Source of the DNA: Flavobacterium sp.
Lineage (GTDB): Bacteria; Bacteroidota; Bacteroidia; Flavobacteriales; Flavobacteriaceae
Direction of reading: 5' to 3'
DNA length: 35,542 bases
Assembly: GCF_027490375.1 (NCBI RefSeq)
Contig: NZ_JAIXYH010000090.1
Coordinates: forward strand, 1-35,542
The notes below the pieces were generated by a model, which saw only the letters and a list, made by a program, of their open reading frames with translations, ran no database searches and was not told the DNA's origin. How positions within the stretch are numbered: position 1 is the stretch's first letter; the number at the start of each line of letters is the position of its first letter. Made by a program: the position numbers and the translations under genes. Shown here piece after piece: positions 1-7,713 of this stretch.

Positions 1-366
1 CCTGTTCCACCTGTTGCCACATTTACGGTTGCAGATCCATTTGTTCCGGCGTTACAAGCCACATTTATTTGCGACTGTGCCGTTAGTGCTAAAGCAGCGG
101 CTGGTTGGGTAATCGTGAAATTCACGAAAGCAGTACAACCGTTTGAATCGGTAACTGTACAAGTGTAAGTTCCTGCAGCTAAACCTGTGATCGTACGCGT
201 ACCGTCGCCGGTTGGGGTGCCGGGGGTCCAGTCGTACGTGTAAGTTCCTGTTCCACCTGTTGCCACATTTACGGTTGCAGATCCATTTGTTCCGGCGTTA
301 CAAGCCACATTTATTTGCGATTGTGCCGTTAGTGCTAATGCGGCAGCCGGTTGTGTAATGGTAAAA
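1..366 (-). repeat. Near-identical 246-bp tandem repeat encoding SprB modules
   Basis: The sequence at 1 recurs at 247 (period 246 bp, 82 codons). The first ~93 bp of each copy differ at only one position that I can see (gcgactg against gcgattg), after which they diverge. Each unit encodes one SprB-type beta-sandwich module with a conserved Cys pair. Further, more diverged modules lie at about 360-595. The near-identity suggests recent duplication or gene conversion inside the protease gene. Confidence 0.8.
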
Positions 367-3300
367 ACGCGATCAATAGTACAACCATTTGCATCTGTTG
401 CTGTTACTGTATAAGTTCCTGCTGCTAAGTTCGTTGCTGTTGCAGCTGTTCCGCCAGAAGGCGACCAAAGGTATGTGTAAGGAGCTGTTCCGCCCGTAAC
501 ATTCACCGTGGCAGAACCGGTCGACAAACCAAAACAGCTCACGTTGTTTTGATTTCCTGTAGTAGCGAGGTTGCAAATGGTCAAGTTTGCAGTTTGAGCA
601 CCAACATACGTATTAGAATTTCCTACTACGGTAAATCGGAAACTGTCGGAATTTGTATCAGCTGCTGTATGCTGGTAGGTAATTATTCCCGAGTTTAAAT
701 CTGCTTGAGAAAAGGTAGAACCAACGGTACAAGGCACTCCTGATCTTTGCAATTGACCTTTGGAAGGTAATGTAACTACTCGGTAAATAATCTGAGCTGT
801 CGTTGAGCTTGGTTGTGTAGCATTTAATCGAGCGTTTGTAACTGTCGTTGTTTGATTGAAATTGGCGGGAATTAAGTTATTTGTAAGCGAAATATTATTG
901 TTGATTTGCAGTTTTCCGCATAAGCTAACCGAAAATTCGTTGAAGGTACCTCCGAAAGTGTTTCCACCGCGGTCAGTAGCAAGAAGTGTCCAAGTTCCTT
1001 GACCGTTTGAACCATCAAATTTACTGAGCAATTGACTTGCTTGCTGAATTCCTTCCAGACCTGCATTGGTTGCTGGAGTTACATTTCCGCAGGTAAGCAC
1101 CGTTCCCGCATCGGAGAAAGTAACATCAAAATCTGCTCCAGTAGTACAGTCTCTGTTGTAAATTTCAGCAAAAATACCCGTGGGACCCGACAACTGCATC
1201 TTGATATCTGCAAGAGATTCGTGCTGCGCTCGCATGTAGAAAGTTACATCGGTTACTGAAATATCATCTGGCACATCCATTTTTGCAATCACAGCATTTG
1301 TGGTTCCTTCTTCCCAAATGGCATTTCCATCGAAGTACTCATCGGCATAGGTTCTACAAATATCGTTAGCCACTTGAAACGAGCGTACTTCGGAAAAACT
1401 ACCTTGTAAACATGGATTCACAGGACGTACTCTCCAATAAAAAACAGCGCCACTTGTTAAACCTGTAGCTGTATAAGTGCTACCAATCACGTTTGCAGAT
1501 TGGAACAGCGTTGCAAAATCAGGAGATGTAGCTATTTGTACATCGTAACTTGCGGCAGTTGTTAAAGCACCCCAAGACAGTTCTAGATTATTAGTTCTAT
1601 TTTCTGCGCCATCTGCAGGCGATGTAAGTGAAATTGTTCCGATGTTGTTATCAAAAACTCGTAACGATAACGGAATTGAAATGTCAGAAGTAGTAGAAAC
1701 ACCTCTAACAGAAATGTTATAATTGCCAACTGCAACAGCCGATATTCCGGAAATCGTAACTGCAACCGTTCCCGTAGTGCTGCGGGTTGTTGGTGAAAAA
1801 GATGCAGTTGCGCCAGCAGGAAGACCTACCGCCGAAAAGGTAACCGTTTCACTGAAGCCCGGAGCAACAGTAAAGTTTACTGTATAGCTTCCGTTGGCTG
1901 GCTTACAAACTGAGCTGATGGAATTTGCTGTAGTAAATTCGAATTTGTTTGATTTAATCTCCAAATCAAAGTTCGAAATATCAAAAAAGACATTGGCTGC
2001 GGCCTCAACACGAATTCGAACGCGGTTTCCAATGTTGTTAGGAACCGTAATTGCCTGAGTACCGTCGTTAGCCGTATTTGCAAGTAATGTCACGGGGTAA
2101 GTTAAACCGCCGTCGGTCGACATACGAATATTGACATTCAGAGAATATGTAGCCGTATTCGTTAAGTTTACATCCCAAGTAATTGTTCGGGATTCTCCAA
2201 CATACCAAATAACTCCAGAAGTATTCGGCGATGTTACTCGAAAAGGACCAGCTGTTCCAACGGTTATTACCACGTTATCTTGATTTGTCTGGCCTCCTGC
2301 TATATTGTAATCGCGAGCTGTAACTCTAAAATTCATGGTTCTAGCTACACTGGGTAAAACTTCCCAAGTAGGAGTCACATTATTTATTAAATCATTTAAG
2401 TTTGGGAAAACTCGTGTCGGTGAAGAAGTTGGGGAAAATGATCTAAAATTAGGGCGATCCGTCGACGTGCTTTGAGGCGGCATCGTACCCGAAGTAGTTC
2501 CATTATTAAATTGCTCCCAACAATACAGCAAAGGGTCGTTATCAGCATCTGTAAAACTTGCAGTCAAACTAAATGGTGTTGATATCGGAATCGTATAATC
2601 CGGAACGGCTGTAACTATAGTTGGTTCACTATTTGTAATAACAGTTTCAGTATCACATGCATGACCCGCAACTTGTGTTGTTATTTGTTGAATACTGATT
2701 GAATGAAAATAGGGGTCGCTATTACCTTGAATATTAGGCGGACAAATACCCGCATAACCCATTATAGTTGAACCACTTCCTGGTTCGTATGCCGCCGCGG
2801 CAGATCTTTGACAGCTGTTGTTTTGTGTATGACCTGCCGAGAATTGATGCCCTATTTCATGACATACGTAATCAATATCAAACGGATCAAACTCAGGAGT
2901 TACAATCCCAGTTACACCATTACCTTTAGTAGTAGTACATGGTCCAACTCCTGCTATTCCGCCACCACCGGTACTGAAAACATGCCCGACATCGTAAGCA
3001 GCCGATGTAATAATTCCATTAATGTTTGCTGTATTTACACCCAACATCTGAGATCCGTCATAATTGTCGTAGGGGTCGGGATCTGCGGGTGTGTCAATAT
3101 TAACATTATTTCGATAAATCAATCGATCATTATTTGAAACTAATTGAAAAATAATAGCAAGTTCACGACGGAAAACCGAATTCACTCGAGTAACCGTAGT
3201 GTTAATTGCTGCTAAAGCTCCCGCAACAGTATTTCCGTGATAAGCAGTATACTCCGAAGTACACGCCACAGCCAAATCGTATCGTCTCAAGCGTGCATCC

Positions 3301-3887
3301 GTAGAGTTACGGTATTGCACATTTCCTTGTGGCTCTTCATCCGCTACTAATTCCCCTAGGTCCTCTACGTGACAACGAAAATCATTATCCGCTTGAAGAG
3401 GATAATCTGATCGATCATATAAAACGTAAACACCCGAGAAGCCTTTAATTGGATCTAAATAATAGGTACGCTCACCAGAAACAAGTAAATGGATTTGCTT
3501 CTTATAAATTGATATGAATACCGCCTTACCCCTGGTATCACGGCTTACCCCTTCAAACGAAGCAATTTCCGGATACTTCAGCGCTAAATCAGGATGCATA
3601 ACTTCTGAACGCATTAGCTCAAACGTCTCTGTTTTCCCTGCTCCTACCGGAAGATCAACCGTGATTTTTTGCGTACTACGCGGAGTCATCAATCCACCGG
3701 ATTGTAACATTTGTAAAAAAGCATCTTCATCAAGTTCTAAAAAACTTGCTTTTTTTATGCCTTTCGACTGTTCAATTGCCGTTTTAGCTGCGAAATTTGA
3801 TGACGCCTTCCATAAATTTTGTCTTTGTGCGAAAACACCAAAACATAAAAAGAGGGCGAAAAATGTACTGATCGTAATTTTGCTCAT
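1..3887 (-). CDS. Secreted reprolysin-like zinc metalloprotease with P domain and SprB repeats (C-terminus off window)
   Basis: The frame is open from an ATG at 3887 to the left edge, giving at least 1295 residues; the C-terminus is missing. I translated several stretches by hand and they stay in one frame. It starts with a signal peptide (about residues 1-20, ending FGVFAQ). A propeptide-like region of about 170 residues follows, then a metzincin catalytic domain with the zinc motif HEIGHQFSAGH (residues 343-353; DNA 2829-2861) and a Met-turn MGYAG (Met376). Later come beta-sandwich/FN3-like segments and a proprotein-convertase P domain (about 855-1005). A cadherin-like stretch is next, and from about residue 1100 there are SprB-type repeats (GSATVNVATGGTG, YTYDWTP, LAAGTYTCTVTDSNGC). 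The family is an exported M12B-like peptidase, probably delivered by T9SS. The T9SS tail should lie beyond the window and is inferred. Substrate is unknown. Confidence 0.85.
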   Translation of the reverse strand, partial: MSKITISTFFALFLCFGVFAQRQNLWKASSNFAAKTAIEQSKGIKKASFLELDEDAFLQMLQSGGLMTPRSTQKITVDLPVGAGKTETFELMRSEVMHPDLALKYPEIASFEGVSRDTRGKAVFISIYKKQIHLLVSGERTYYLDPIKGFSGVYVLYDRSDYPLQADNDFRCHVEDLGELVADEEPQGNVQYRNSTDARLRRYDLAVACTSEYTAYHGNTVAGALAAINTTVTRVNSVFRRELAIIFQLVSNNDRLIYRNNVNIDTPADPDPYDNYDGSQMLGVNTANINGIITSAAYDVGHVFSTGGGGIAGVGPCTTTKGNGVTGIVTPEFDPFDIDYVCHEIGHQFSAGHTQNNSCQRSAAAAYEPGSGSTIMGYAGICPPNIQGNSDPYFHSISIQQITTQVAGHACDTETVITNSEPTIVTAVPDYTIPISTPFSLTASFTDADNDPLLYCWEQFNNGTTSGTMPPQSTSTDRPNFRSFSPTSSPTRVFPNLNDLINNVTPTWEVLPSVARTMNFRVTARDYNIAGGQTNQDNVVITVGTAGPFRVTSPNTSGVIWYVGESRTITWDVNLTNTATYSLNVNIRMSTDGGLTYPVTLLANTANDGTQAITVPNNIGNRVRIRVEAAANVFFDISNFDLEIKSNKFEFTTANSISSVCKPANGSYTVNFTVAPGFSETVTFSAVGLPAGATASFSPTTRSTTGTVAVTISGISAVAVGNYNISVRGVSTTSDISIPLSLRVFDNNIGTISLTSPADGAENRTNNLELSWGALTTAASYDVQIATSPDFATLFQSANVIGSTYTATGLTSGAVFYWRVRPVNPCLQGSFSEVRSFQVANDICRTYADEYFDGNAIWEEGTTNAVIAKMDVPDDISVTDVTFYMRAQHESLADIKMQLSGPTGIFAEIYNRDCTTGADFDVTFSDAGTVLTCGNVTPATNAGLEGIQQASQLLSKFDGSNGQGTWTLLATDRGGNTFGGTFNEFSVSLCGKLQINNNISLTNNLIPANFNQTTTVTNARLNATQPSSTTAQIIYRVVTLPSKGQLQRSGVPCTVGSTFSQADLNSGIITYQHTAADTNSDSFRFTVVGNSNTYVGAQTANLTICNLATTGNQNNVSCFGLSTGSATVNVTGGTAPYTYLWSPSGGTAATATNLAAGTYTVTATDANGCTIDRVFTITQPAAALALTAQSQINVACNAGTNGSATVNVATGGTGTYTYDWTPGTPTGDGTRTITGLAAGTYTCTVTDSNGCTAFVNFTITQPAAALALTAQSQINVACNAGTNGSATVNVATGGT

Positions 3888-3908
3888 TTTCTGGGGAATT
3901 TGATAGCG

Positions 3909-3940
3909 TAAACCTACCAATCCCAAAGCGGATTTCCAAA
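3909..3940 (-). promoter_or_regulatory. Candidate promoter of the metalloprotease gene
   Basis: On the minus strand TTTG (3940-3937) is followed after 20 bp by TAGGTTTA (3916-3909), seven of eight matches to the Bacteroidota -7 box TAnnTTTG. The predicted transcript start near 3902 would leave a leader of about 15 nt before the ATG at 3887. Confidence 0.4.
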
Positions 3941-4284
3941 TTTTTTGTCGATAAAATGCAATATTTATTCGATGAAATACATAAAATTAGTTTTAAAGAG
4001 TACTTTTATCACCACAAATTTAAAGTTATACACTGCATTTATCTAATTAATAAACAGATATTTACGATACGAATAAATCCATAAATAGAATACATTTAAT
4101 AGAATTCTGTGATTTATAAAGTATATTTCCCGTAAGCACACTGACTAGCAGAAACGTTTTCTGAATCGACTAAACTCCCAAATGTTTCACGCAGTTATCC
4201 CGAAAAATATGTCACCGGAACAATAGTACTAAGCAAAAAAAAGCACATTCTTACCGCAACTTTAACTCCGCTTTCCTTTTTTTT

Positions 4285-4420
4285 GGGTGTGCCGGCGCAG
4301 TGGTGGCTTCGCCGTAGTATAGTGGCGCCGTCGCGTGCTCCATTGTATCTTTTTGGCAAAACGATAGTGGAAATACAAAGCGCCAAAAAGGATGCCATTG
4401 CGCCCGCTCACACGGGGAAA
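4285..4420 (-). repeat. Dispersed hairpin intergenic repeat, inverted copy
   Basis: Read on the minus strand this contains GGCATCCTTTTTGGC and, further on, GCCAAAAAGATACAATGG, which pair as the arms of a hairpin. The same core (GGCATCCTTTT ... AAAAGATA) occurs in plus orientation at 4740-4852 and 31460-31546. It is non-coding in appearance and probably a REP-like element of this genome. Confidence 0.6.
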
Positions 4421-4505
4421 AGTATTAAGTATTAAGATAGAAGTATTAAGATAGAAGTATTAAGACGGAAGTATTAAGCATTAAGATGGAAGATTTAAGA
4501 TTGAA
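4421..4505. repeat. Short tandem repeat, unit about 14-15 bp (AGTATTAAGATAGA)
   Basis: The units agtattaag, atagaagtattaag, atagaagtattaag, acggaagtattaag, cattaag follow one another and then decay into aagatttaagattgaaag. The same unit occurs in reverse complement at about 31633-31671. Function is unknown; it may be slippage-prone spacer DNA. Confidence 0.75.
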
Positions 4506-4739
4506 AGTGTTGAGATAAATCGACGTTTATTCTTGATTGCAATCAAAATCTATTTTGGTTGATTGTAAAATAAAGAGCAGACAGAAGACGGCTCGGATTT
4601 GCAAAAATTCATTTGTAATATTGCAATATTACCTCGGCTTAAAACATTGATTGAAAGATAATTAACCAATTAAAAAAACAAATAAAATCAACTGAATTAG
4701 CTCGTCAAAAAACCTAACGTTTGGTAACGCTTTTCGCGG

Positions 4740-4852
4740 TAAGGACAGCAGCGGCATCCTTTTGCCGGAGGAACGAAGGCAAAAGATATAGCGAATGGCC
4801 TGACGGCGGTTAAGAATTTCCAGCGAAGGTGTACCGCCGGACCGCCCAAATA
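4740..4852 (+). repeat. Dispersed hairpin intergenic repeat downstream of the M28 gene
   Basis: This begins ggacagcagcggcatcc and includes cttttgcc ... ggcaaaag as hairpin arms, then gatatagcgaatggcc and a GC-rich end accgcccaaataaaaaa. It lies 5 bp beyond the stop codon of the M28 peptidase gene, so it could also act as a transcription end or 3' stabiliser. Confidence 0.6.
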
Positions 4853-4857
4853 AAAAA

Positions 4858-6237
4858 CTATTTAATTCCGTACTTGTCGAACAAATAAATCAAAGACGTC
4901 ATGGCAGCAGCGCCAAGCTCCAACTCGCGTTTGTGTACGTGATCAAAAGTGTCGTTTGCGGCGTGATGGTGGTCGAAATACCGCTGCGAATCGGGCTGCA
5001 ACCCCGCTTTTACGATTTTCTCCGATTTAAGCGGACCGATATCCACGCCACTAAAACCTTTGACAAATCGGTGAATTAAATACGGTTCAAACAACGATTC
5101 CCAAGAGCGAACTTGCTCGAAATTAGCATCGTCGCAAACAAACGAAAATCCGCGTGGAGAAAAACCACCCAAATCGCTTTCTAATGCAAAAATGTGATTC
5201 TCGCCGCGCTCTTTACTGTACTTCTCGTAAGCTAATCCGCCTCGAACACCGTTTTCTTCGTTCATAAACATAACCGCACGAATGGTACGTTGCGGTTTGT
5301 ACCCGATCTTCTTTAAAAGATGGAGTACTTCTATCGACTGCACGCAACCTGCTCCGTCGTCGTGCGCACCAGTTCCTAAATCCCACGAATCGAGGTGCCC
5401 GCCAACCACAATAATTTCGTCGGGATACACACTACCACGAATCTCGCCAACCACATTAGCCGACATTACATCGGGATATTGTTTGCAATTTTGCTTAAAA
5501 TAAAATTCTAGATCTGGATTCAGTTTCAGTTCCAAACTCAGTCGATCAGCTGCATTCGTACTGATTGCCGCTGCGGGAATACGCTGATTTTCGGGTAAAT
5601 CGCCATAACCTGTTTGTCCGGTGTGCGGAAAATCATCGGCATGTAACGTCATTGAACGAACGATAACTCCCGCGGCTCCGTACTTTGCAGCTTCACGAGC
5701 GCCTGATGAACGCTGATCGACACAAGCTCCGTAAGCCCGAAACGTTTCTACAAATTCGGGATTCATTGGCCGATTAAAAAACACGATTTTTCCTTTTAAA
5801 GCAGCTCCACGTTTTTCTAATTCTTCGATAGATTGTACTTCGACAACCTTTGCGGTTAATCCGTTTTTAGGTGTGGCAACCGACATTCCCAAAGCGCAAA
5901 TGGGCACCTTTACTTTTTTGTTTCCGGTTTTATAGTAAGCTTCTTCGGGCGCACCTCGCTCCCACTTCGGCACCATTACTTCTTGTAAATACACCGAATC
6001 GAGTTCTAACAAGCGCATTTGCTCGTACGTGTACTGCACGGCTTTCTCGGCATTGGCAGAACCCGATAACCGACTACCGATTTTATTGCACAAATGCTCC
6101 AACCACACATACGACTTGCCTTTGGTAAGCGCTGTTTTGTGGATTTCGGCCAGTATTTCCGCATCGGTTTGTGCTGTTGCTGAGAATGAAAATACAACAA
6201 CCGCAATTAGCAGAAGAGTCGAATTGAATTTTGCCAT
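4858..6237 (-). CDS. Secreted M28 family metallopeptidase (aminopeptidase type)
   Basis: 459 residues. A signal peptide covers about residues 1-22 (hydrophobic run ending SATAQ). A protease-associated (PA)-like domain at about 120-245 is followed by an M28 di-zinc domain. Zinc-site motifs: GGHLDSWD (H281, D283), GAHDDGAG (D293/D294), the catalytic-base motif NEENG (E327/E328), ESD (353-355) and HHHAANDTFD (His423-425). The length fits the family of exported Q-type carboxypeptidases and aminopeptidases that release N-terminal amino acids or cleave dipeptides in the periplasm. The ATG shares one base with the stop codon of the upstream MFS gene (TAATG), so the two are translationally coupled. 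The reaction is a family inference; substrate specificity cannot be read. Confidence 0.9.
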   Translation of the reverse strand: MAKFNSTLLLIAVVVFSFSATAQTDAEILAEIHKTALTKGKSYVWLEHLCNKIGSRLSGSANAEKAVQYTYEQMRLLELDSVYLQEVMVPKWERGAPEEAYYKTGNKKVKVPICALGMSVATPKNGLTAKVVEVQSIEELEKRGAALKGKIVFFNRPMNPEFVETFRAYGACVDQRSSGAREAAKYGAAGVIVRSMTLHADDFPHTGQTGYGDLPENQRIPAAAISTNAADRLSLELKLNPDLEFYFKQNCKQYPDVMSANVVGEIRGSVYPDEIIVVGGHLDSWDLGTGAHDDGAGCVQSIEVLHLLKKIGYKPQRTIRAVMFMNEENGVRGGLAYEKYSKERGENHIFALESDLGGFSPRGFSFVCDDANFEQVRSWESLFEPYLIHRFVKGFSGVDIGPLKSEKIVKAGLQPDSQRYFDHHHAANDTFDHVHKRELELGAAAMTSLIYLFDKYGIK

Positions 6238-7673
6238 TAATGTCCGCCGCTCACTTTTTTACTGAAATCAATTCCTTGATTTTTCAATATTCCACTCACG
6301 CGCCATGCGTAAAATGCCAAATAAGCGAAGCAGATAACACCAACGATATAACTGAAGTGAATGGTAGTTAAATCGGCAACAAAACCTTGCAGCCAGCTCA
6401 CTAAACCACCGCCCATAATCATCATAATTAAAAATGAACTTCCCTGGCTCGTATTTTTTCCCAAACCACTAATCGCAAGCGTGAAGATACAAGGCCAAAG
6501 TGTGCTGCAAAACAAACCAACACTAGTAAATGCGTAAACGCTCACCATTCCATTTGTTGTCATACCAATCAAAAGTGCTGCAATTCCTAAACCAGAAAAG
6601 ATGAGCAACATAGTAGCCGGATTTCCTTTACTTGCCATATCTGCTGCAATTAGCACTAAAATCACGAGGCCATAAATATAAAAGGGCGACAAATCATGCT
6701 TCATAAACATATTTACCAGTAAGAAAACGCCAAAAGCAAGGTAGGGAGCTACAAATCGGAGAATTTTCTGTGTGTTCATGTTGTCGGTAAACGCTTCTAC
6801 CGCACCGGTCCAACGACCAATCATTAAACTTGCCCAATACAATGAAATAAAGGGTGCAACATCTTTAGTTGCAAATCCTAAACCATTTTCCATGTATGCT
6901 GGTAAATTACTAGCCGTTGAAACCTCAACGCCTACGTACACAAAAATAGCGATCATTCCGAGCACCAACTGCGGATAATCAAGAGCCGATTTTCTAGCGG
7001 AAGCCACATCTGCTTCGCTTTCCACAACTGCAGCGGGTTTATCTGGTAATGAAGAAAACTTAAGAAAAACAGCAACAAGTAAAAACGCCGCTCCCAAGAT
7101 TAGGTAAGGAACTTTTACACTCTCGATACTTAAACTGGAACTGGCATCAGAAGCCGAACCAAAAATGGCAAAACTTACCAAAAGCGGACCTATAGTTGTT
7201 CCTAAATTGTTGATTCCACCAGCTAAAGTTAAGCGCTGCGAACCTGTTGTAATTGGGCCCAATGCAATGGCCAGCGGATTAGCAACGGTTTGTTGTAGCG
7301 AAAATCCGAGAGCTACAATAAACAATCCCGACAACATCAACGGGAAGGAACCTGTATTGGCGGCAGGATAAAAAAGTATCGTTCCTAATGCAGAAATAAC
7401 CAACCCGAGGGCTAAAGAATTTTTATATCCAATTCGATTGATTAAATCGCCTTTCGTTGCATATGAAACTAACATGTAAATAATCGAACCTACTGTGTAA
7501 GCAATATAAAAAGCTACAGAAACCAATTGGCTTTGACCTTGACTTAGGTTAAAAGCCGTCTTAAAAACGGGAATTAAAATGTCGTTACTCGCGGCAATAA
7601 ATCCCCAAAAAAAGAAAACGGTTACTAGTGGTATAAACTGCGCCCAATTGGTTTTTTGACTTTCTGCACTCAT
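6237..7673 (-). CDS. Sugar MFS transporter (FucP/GluP-like)
   Basis: 478 residues with about 12 hydrophobic helices. The start resembles the fucose/glucose-galactose proton symporters of the major facilitator superfamily (PLVTVFFFWGFIAASNDILI, then YKNSLALGLVISALGTILFYPAA and LQQTVANPLAIALGP). The predicted role is inner-membrane uptake of a monosaccharide. The gene sits 40 bp downstream of the GH97 gene and overlaps the M28 gene by one base, so it is the middle member of a three-gene unit. Glucose or galactose released by GH97 is the natural guess for its substrate, but that is inferred from context. A hydrophilic stretch near residues 215-230 is consistent with the usual central loop between the two six-helix halves. 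Confidence 0.9.
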   Translation of the reverse strand: MSAESQKTNWAQFIPLVTVFFFWGFIAASNDILIPVFKTAFNLSQGQSQLVSVAFYIAYTVGSIIYMLVSYATKGDLINRIGYKNSLALGLVISALGTILFYPAANTGSFPLMLSGLFIVALGFSLQQTVANPLAIALGPITTGSQRLTLAGGINNLGTTIGPLLVSFAIFGSASDASSSLSIESVKVPYLILGAAFLLVAVFLKFSSLPDKPAAVVESEADVASARKSALDYPQLVLGMIAIFVYVGVEVSTASNLPAYMENGLGFATKDVAPFISLYWASLMIGRWTGAVEAFTDNMNTQKILRFVAPYLAFGVFLLVNMFMKHDLSPFYIYGLVILVLIAADMASKGNPATMLLIFSGLGIAALLIGMTTNGMVSVYAFTSVGLFCSTLWPCIFTLAISGLGKNTSQGSSFLIMMIMGGGLVSWLQGFVADLTTIHFSYIVGVICFAYLAFYAWRVSGILKNQGIDFSKKVSGGH

Positions 7674-7713
7674 GAACTTTTATTTAGTTTTGGTTGGTTA
7701 ATGTGTTTTTCAT

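Larger units (their letters stand above)
3888..4857. other. Intergenic gap, 970 bp, no supported gene
   Basis: The gap holds the protease promoter at its left end, an AT-rich stretch (3940-4190), a hairpin-forming dispersed repeat (4285-4420), a short tandem repeat (4421-4505) and a second dispersed repeat in the opposite orientation (4740-4852). I see no convincing protein-coding gene; the short open frames lie inside the repeats. Confidence 0.7.

Noticed and set aside
5282..6265. Plus-strand open frames inside the M28 gene, and similar frames inside other long genes
   Set aside because: They lie antisense to genes with clear motifs and have no domain features of their own.
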